From: Siphonodentalium dalli | Lineage: Eukaryota; Mollusca; Scaphopoda; Gadilida; Siphonodentaliidae | DNA length: 64,000 bases | NCBI GenBank assembly: GCA_032622095.1 | Contig: CP136069.1 | Location: 18,863,326-18,927,325, forward strand | Reading direction: 5' to 3' | In this document: positions 60,648 to 64,000 of the stretch, one piece after another | Position numbering within the stretch: position 1 is the stretch's first letter | Layout of the letters: the number at the start of each line of letters is the position of its first letter | Notes under the pieces: model-generated | The model's database searches: none | The model's input: the letters and a program-made list of their open reading frames with translations, nothing else | What the model was told of the DNA's origin: nothing | Program-made: the position numbers and the translations under genes

Positions 60648-60830
60648 TTCAGTAATGCCCTAAATAATCAACTACTTAACCACAGCAGAATTATGGGTAA
60701 TTTTTCAGGACTTAGTCAGAAATATGGTTCGCGCGTTGCCATTCAACAAGCCATATTTCCGACTAAATCCTGAAAAATTACCCATAATTCTGCTGTGATT
60801 AAGGAGTTGATTATTTAGGACATTAATGTA
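60648..60830. mobile_element. MITE family A, copy 15
   Basis: TTCAGTAATGCCCTAAATAA to GGACATTAATGTA; centre deleted (GTTCGCGCGTTGCCATTC). Confidence 0.88.
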
Positions 60831-61212
60831 ACTTGTTTGGCTGAGAATAGTGACAAGTAGGTGTTACCCTGCAGGTGGGAGAACACTAATGAATAAACAT
60901 CTCGGCTGAGATGGGGAAGTTATCCCCCCCAGACCGTTTCCTGCATAGAATCTCGAGGGATAATGTATAATGATTCGATGGAAGATTGATGATGAGACAA
61001 AGACTGTCTAAAGACATGTTCAAATAGGTCTCGTAATGAGAAATACTTCCCTAATCGTAACTATACTGTCACGAGGGCAGGTGGCGGGGATTTGATTGTC
61101 ATGATCGTGGTCTGTGAAGTCTAGTCACATGCTGGCCAAAGACAAATTTGACATGTTTAAGCCCCAAGCTCTATGTAACTCCATATTGTTATCGTTTCGA
61201 TGATGTCATTCC

Positions 61213-61385
61213 AGCCAGTCTGAGTTTAGTGTGCCTGTCATTTTCAGAATGAGGTCCCCCAGAATGAGAATTTAGTGACGCGGGATTAGCTATCCCGCAT
61301 AGCGGGCTAGCATCACTATCACCCTCTGGGGAACACATTCTGCTTAGACATAATCTTCTCTGGAAAGTTTCTTTATTATCAAATT
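61213..61385. mobile_element. MITE family B, copy 13 (left half)
   Basis: CCAGTCTGAGTTTAGTGTGC, a palindrome with an extra GGGATTAGCTATCCC hairpin, then interior to TTATTATCAAATTTT, where it breaks. Confidence 0.83.
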
Positions 61386-62095
61386 TTATCAGACAACCGG
61401 TGGTGGAGATATCTGCTCGGACAGACAAAAAACACAACATTTCCAGATAAACAAAGATGAATAACTCTAAAACGGAAAACCCTAAGAAATTAATTGAATG
61501 CTCTTCTGAAAGCACTCATAGTGATGAACATCCAAACCAAATTTCATGAGATAGACAACCGGTGGTGGAGATATCTGCTCGGACGGACAAAAAGGCAAAA
61601 TTTCCAGATAAACAAAGATGAATAGTTCTAGAATGGAAAATCCAAACAAAACAATTGAAAACTCCATTGAATGCAAGCCTTGAAATAGTGTGTCTGTCAT
61701 TTGCATAATGAGGTCCCCTGAGGGTGAATTTAGTGATGCAACCCCGCATAGCGGGCTAGCATTACCAAATTCACCCTCTGGGGACGTCATTCTGCTTACA
61801 CCTCAGCAGAATGAGGTCCCCAGAGGGTGAATTTGGTAATGTTAGCCCACTATGTGGGTTAGCATCACTAAATTCAACCTCTGGGGACCTCATTCTGCAA
61901 ATGACAGACACACTATTTCAAGGCTTGATTGAATGCGCTCATAGTGATGTACATGTGTATATCCATATAAATAACATTGAGATTCGACAACCTGTGGATG
62001 AGATTCTGCCCGGGCTGGACTAATGGATGGAAGGACGGACGGACGGATGATTGGACGCATGTAATCCAGTATACCTACCATTTTATGGGGGTATA
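61386..62095 (+). repeat. Tandem tail-type repeats hosting B14
   Basis: Units of about 175 bp begin GACAACCGGTGGTGGAGATA and contain CCAGATAAACAAAGATGAAT and GAATGCKCTCATAGTGATG. The third ends GGACGGACGGACGGATG and GCATGTAATCCAGTATACC, GGGGGTATAATTAG. Type seen also at 22.6 and 24.4 kb. Confidence 0.78.
61674..61927. mobile_element. MITE family B, copy 14, with tandem empty site
   Basis: CAAGCCTTGAAATAGTG to CACTATTTCAAGGCTTG flanked by ATTGAATG (61666-61673, 61928-61935). The neighbouring tandem unit has a single ATTGAATG (61493-61500) at the same place. Confidence 0.95.
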
Positions 62096-62439
62096 ATTAG
62101 ACTTAGATTCTGTAATGAGAAATAATTCCCTGATCGTTAAATCATACTGTCACGAGAGAAGGGATTTGATCCTCATGAGAGTCTCAATAGTCCAGTCATG
62201 TACCGGACGATGACAAATTTGACATGTCTGAGCCCCAAGCTCTATGTAGAAAGTCCAGATTTTGTTATACTGTCTCGATGATTTCATGCCAGCAGAACTT
62301 GCTGTATAGCAGCCCTCTTTAATTCAGATTGGTTGGCTTCGGCAATCCTCTATGGCAACCCTTTGCGCTTCAGCAAACGGCTTCGGCAATGCTGATTGCC
62401 ATAGCCAATTATAAGGGCTGTGAATGTGCGCCTTTAGTG

Positions 62440-62691
62440 CAAGCCTTGAAATAGTGTCTGTCATTTGCAGAATGAGGTTCCCAGAGGGTGAATTTAGTGA
62501 TGCTACCCCACATAGCAGGCTAGCATTACCAAATTCACCCTCTGGGAACCTCATTCTGCTTACAACTCAGCAGAATGAGGTACCCAGAGGGTAAATTTGG
62601 TGATGCTAACACGCTATGTGGGGTAGCATCACTAAATTCACCCTCTGGGGACCTCATTCTGCAAATGACAGGCACACTATTTCAAGACTTG
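62440..62691. mobile_element. MITE family B, copy 15
   Basis: CAAGCCTTGAAATAGTG to CACTATTTCAAGACTTG, both palindromes intact. No target duplication visible. Confidence 0.9.
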
Positions 62692-62807
62692 CCGGGATCA
62701 GAATAGCTATTTTGTTTGCACAGCAAAAAACTGAAACAAATTAAAATGGATAAAAAAAAAAATTTAAAGGGGGAGGTGCAACAGATATCTTGTACAGCGA
62801 GTTGGGA

Positions 62808-62923
62808 TGGATGAGGTCTCCAAAGAGCGAATTTGGTGATGCTAGCCCGCTATGTGGGATAGCGTCACTAAAATCACCCTCTGGAGAACTCATTCTGCAA
62901 ACGACACACTTAACTCAGGCTTG
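62808..62923. mobile_element. MITE family B, copy 16 (right half)
   Basis: GATGAGGTCTCCAAAGAGCG, one palindrome, ends ACACTTAACTCAGGCTTG. Left half absent. Confidence 0.85.
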
Positions 62924-63072
62924 CCTTCATCGTAACTATACTGTCATGAGAGCAGATGGTGGTGATTTGATTGTGGGGATAGTGACAAGTCACATATTGG
63001 ACGATGACAAATTTGACAGGTCCGAGCCCAAACCCTTCCCAGTAGAGAGCCCTATAGATTGTTTTTATCAAA

Positions 63073-63199
63073 TTAACCCTTTCAATACTAAATGTATTCT
63101 CCCATTCAGTTATAAAAGTATACATTGGAAAGCTCTAGTTATTCATTTGGAGGTATGTTCAAGAAATATAAGCAGGCAAATGACAGAAAAACAGATTAT
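63073..63199 (+). mobile_element. Family F fragment (left part)
   Basis: TTAACCCTTTCAATACTAAA, CCCATTCAGTTATAAAAGTA, TTCATTTGGAGGTATGTTCA. Same order as 2190-2277. Confidence 0.78.
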
Positions 63200-63472
63200 T
63201 TAAAGTCATATGAAACACTCCGATTGGGTGATCAAATATAAATGGAGAATAACCTTGTTCAAAGTAGTAATTTTTACAAATATTATATCCAAATTGACAA
63301 CAAACAGTGTCATTCTTACATATTAATTAAATCGCCAATAGATGTGTCCTGAATCAAGTAGTAAATATTTACAATTGAGCGTAGTTCAGCCGATGTTTTC
63401 TATCGAGTGGTATGGTCGATTTGCTTCAAATTTCGGCAATGTTAGTAGAATGGTACATTCCTCCAATTGACA
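63200..63472. repeat. Dispersed repeat L, copy 2
   Basis: Reverse-complement partner of 44060-44395 (GAATGGTACATTCCTCCAAT, GTATGGTCGATTTGCTTC). A16 abuts its end. Confidence 0.68.
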
Positions 63473-63687
63473 TACAGTAATGCCCTAAGTAATCGACTCC
63501 TTAACCACAGCAGAATTATGGGTAACTTTTCATGATTTTGTCGGAAGTATGGCTTGTTGCCATTCATCGGAAAGCACTGGGAGAGCTTTCCGATGAATGG
63601 CAACAAGCCATATTTCCGACAAAATCCTGAAAAGTTACCCATAATTCTGCTGTGGTTAAGGAGTTGATTAATTAAAGCATTACTGTA
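63473..63687. mobile_element. MITE family A, copy 16
   Basis: TACAGTAATGCCCTAAGTAA to AAGCATTACTGTA. TCATGATTTTGTCGGAAG on the left arm has only partly matching changes on the right. TA flanks. Confidence 0.92.
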
Positions 63688-63739
63688 AGCCTGGATACTA
63701 ACTGATCAGTTTTAAGCACCAGAACAAGTACATAATATG

Positions 63740-63848
63740 TCAGAAGGATTCCTATTAATTGGAGGGAAATGTTCAGATAATAAGTTCAACATTCATCTCC
63801 AAAGTGAACTACTTTGTCACTGAGTATTTAGTATATCGAAAGGTTTAA
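63740..63848 (-). mobile_element. Family F fragment (right end), abutting G2
   Basis: AGAAGGATTCCTATTAATTG, GAAATGTTCAGATAATAAGT, ACTGAGTATTTAGTATATCG, AAAGGTTTAA. Shares TTAA 63845-63848 with G2. Confidence 0.78.
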
Positions 63849-64000
63849 CCTCTTCACTGCTGAATGACGTCATAATATCATGTGCTGCTTGTTGATGTCA
63901 TGGACATATTTCCGAGTCAGTGCAAAATTATAACGGGAATGTCGTGAAAGTTTGTACAGAGACAAAAGTTGCAAATTTCTAAGTCTCAAACAAGAATCGT
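63845..64000 (+). mobile_element. MITE family G, copy 2 (cut by window end)
   Basis: TTAACCTCTTCACTGCTGAA, ATGACGTCATAATATCATGT. Same terminus as 21650, here with an intact TTAA. Confidence 0.78.

Larger units (their letters stand above)
61025..63050 (+). repeat. Triplicated coding-like unit (61.03, 62.10, 62.93 kb)
   Basis: Three diverged copies at about 61025-61205, 62100-62300 and 62930-63035 share ACTATACTGTCAYGAGRGCA, GATGACAAATTTGACA and GAGCCCAARCYCT. The third reads RNYTVMRADGGDLIVGIVTS and DDDKFDRSEPKPFPVESPID in one frame; the first reads nearly the same with a stop; the second is shifted. B elements and tail repeats lie between. Possibly a decayed tandem exon, or a dispersed repeat with fortuitous frame. 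Confidence 0.55.

Noticed and set aside
1-64000. tRNA or rRNA genes, bacterial operons, riboswitches, terminators
   Set aside because: None seen. Two tRNA-like heads belong to SINE-like units, and the genome context is eukaryotic.

Overview
This window looks like non-coding, AT-rich DNA from a large eukaryotic genome, most likely a marine invertebrate and probably a mollusc. That assignment is inference: it rests on short exons with GT/AG borders, tRNA-derived SINE-like units, RTE-like LINE tails, and dispersed units ending in GGACGGACGG-type tracts beside GGGGGTATAAT, a style I associate with molluscan genomes. There is no operon-like organisation. Nearly every long open frame is the translation of a palindrome or tandem repeat.

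Most of the window is small non-autonomous DNA transposons, lettered here for reference. A: about 215-bp near-perfect palindromes starting TACAGTAATGC and flanked by TA (Tc1/mariner or pogo style), 16 copies or fragments. B: CAAGCCTKGAAATAG ends with 8-bp target duplications (hAT style), 16 copies. C, D and E: elements with TTAACCCTTT...AAAGGGTTAA ends (piggyBac style, TTAA target), which share one 67-bp hairpin module built on AATGCATTCTCTTATATATG; a further element, K, has the same hairpin with other ends. F and G: other TTAA-flanked families. I: TTAAAGGTACTC ends. H: a 2.6-kb element with about 220-bp inverted ends. J and L: dispersed repeats. Nested and paralogous empty sites in the window directly confirm the TTAA, TA and 8-bp target rules.

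Layout: 1-10.2 kb is a dense A/B/C/D/F/I cluster. 10.2-13.2 kb is mostly unique, with two predicted exons and a degenerate tandem repeat. 13.6-19.7 kb has E, C, K, A, two SINE-like units and one exon. 19.7-31.5 kb has LINE tails, G-tracts, D/C/F/B/E nests and candidate exons. 31.5-34.8 kb has a long-TIR MITE and a decayed LINE ORF2 tail. 35-39.3 kb has a terminal exon with several decayed tandem copies. 40.3-43.8 kb has element H and an inverted-block minisatellite. 44-54.5 kb has D/A/B/C/E elements and three exons. 55.5-58.8 kb has a 19-bp satellite between two E elements, then a C element carrying a captured GC-rich ORF. 59-64 kb has an inverted duplication, a 59-bp minisatellite and a B/F/L cluster.

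Genes: at least one split gene seems to lie on the minus strand, with 60-80-bp exons between about 54.06 and 11.77 kb and huge introns filled by the MITEs. Exon calls were made by eye from splice signals, frame and phase. The phase match of exons 53998-54064, 48364-48423 and 18777-18839 is the best support. The product is not recognised; several N-glycosylation sequons suggest a secretory-pathway protein. The only long credible ORF is the captured, low-complexity one at 57.8-58.5 kb.
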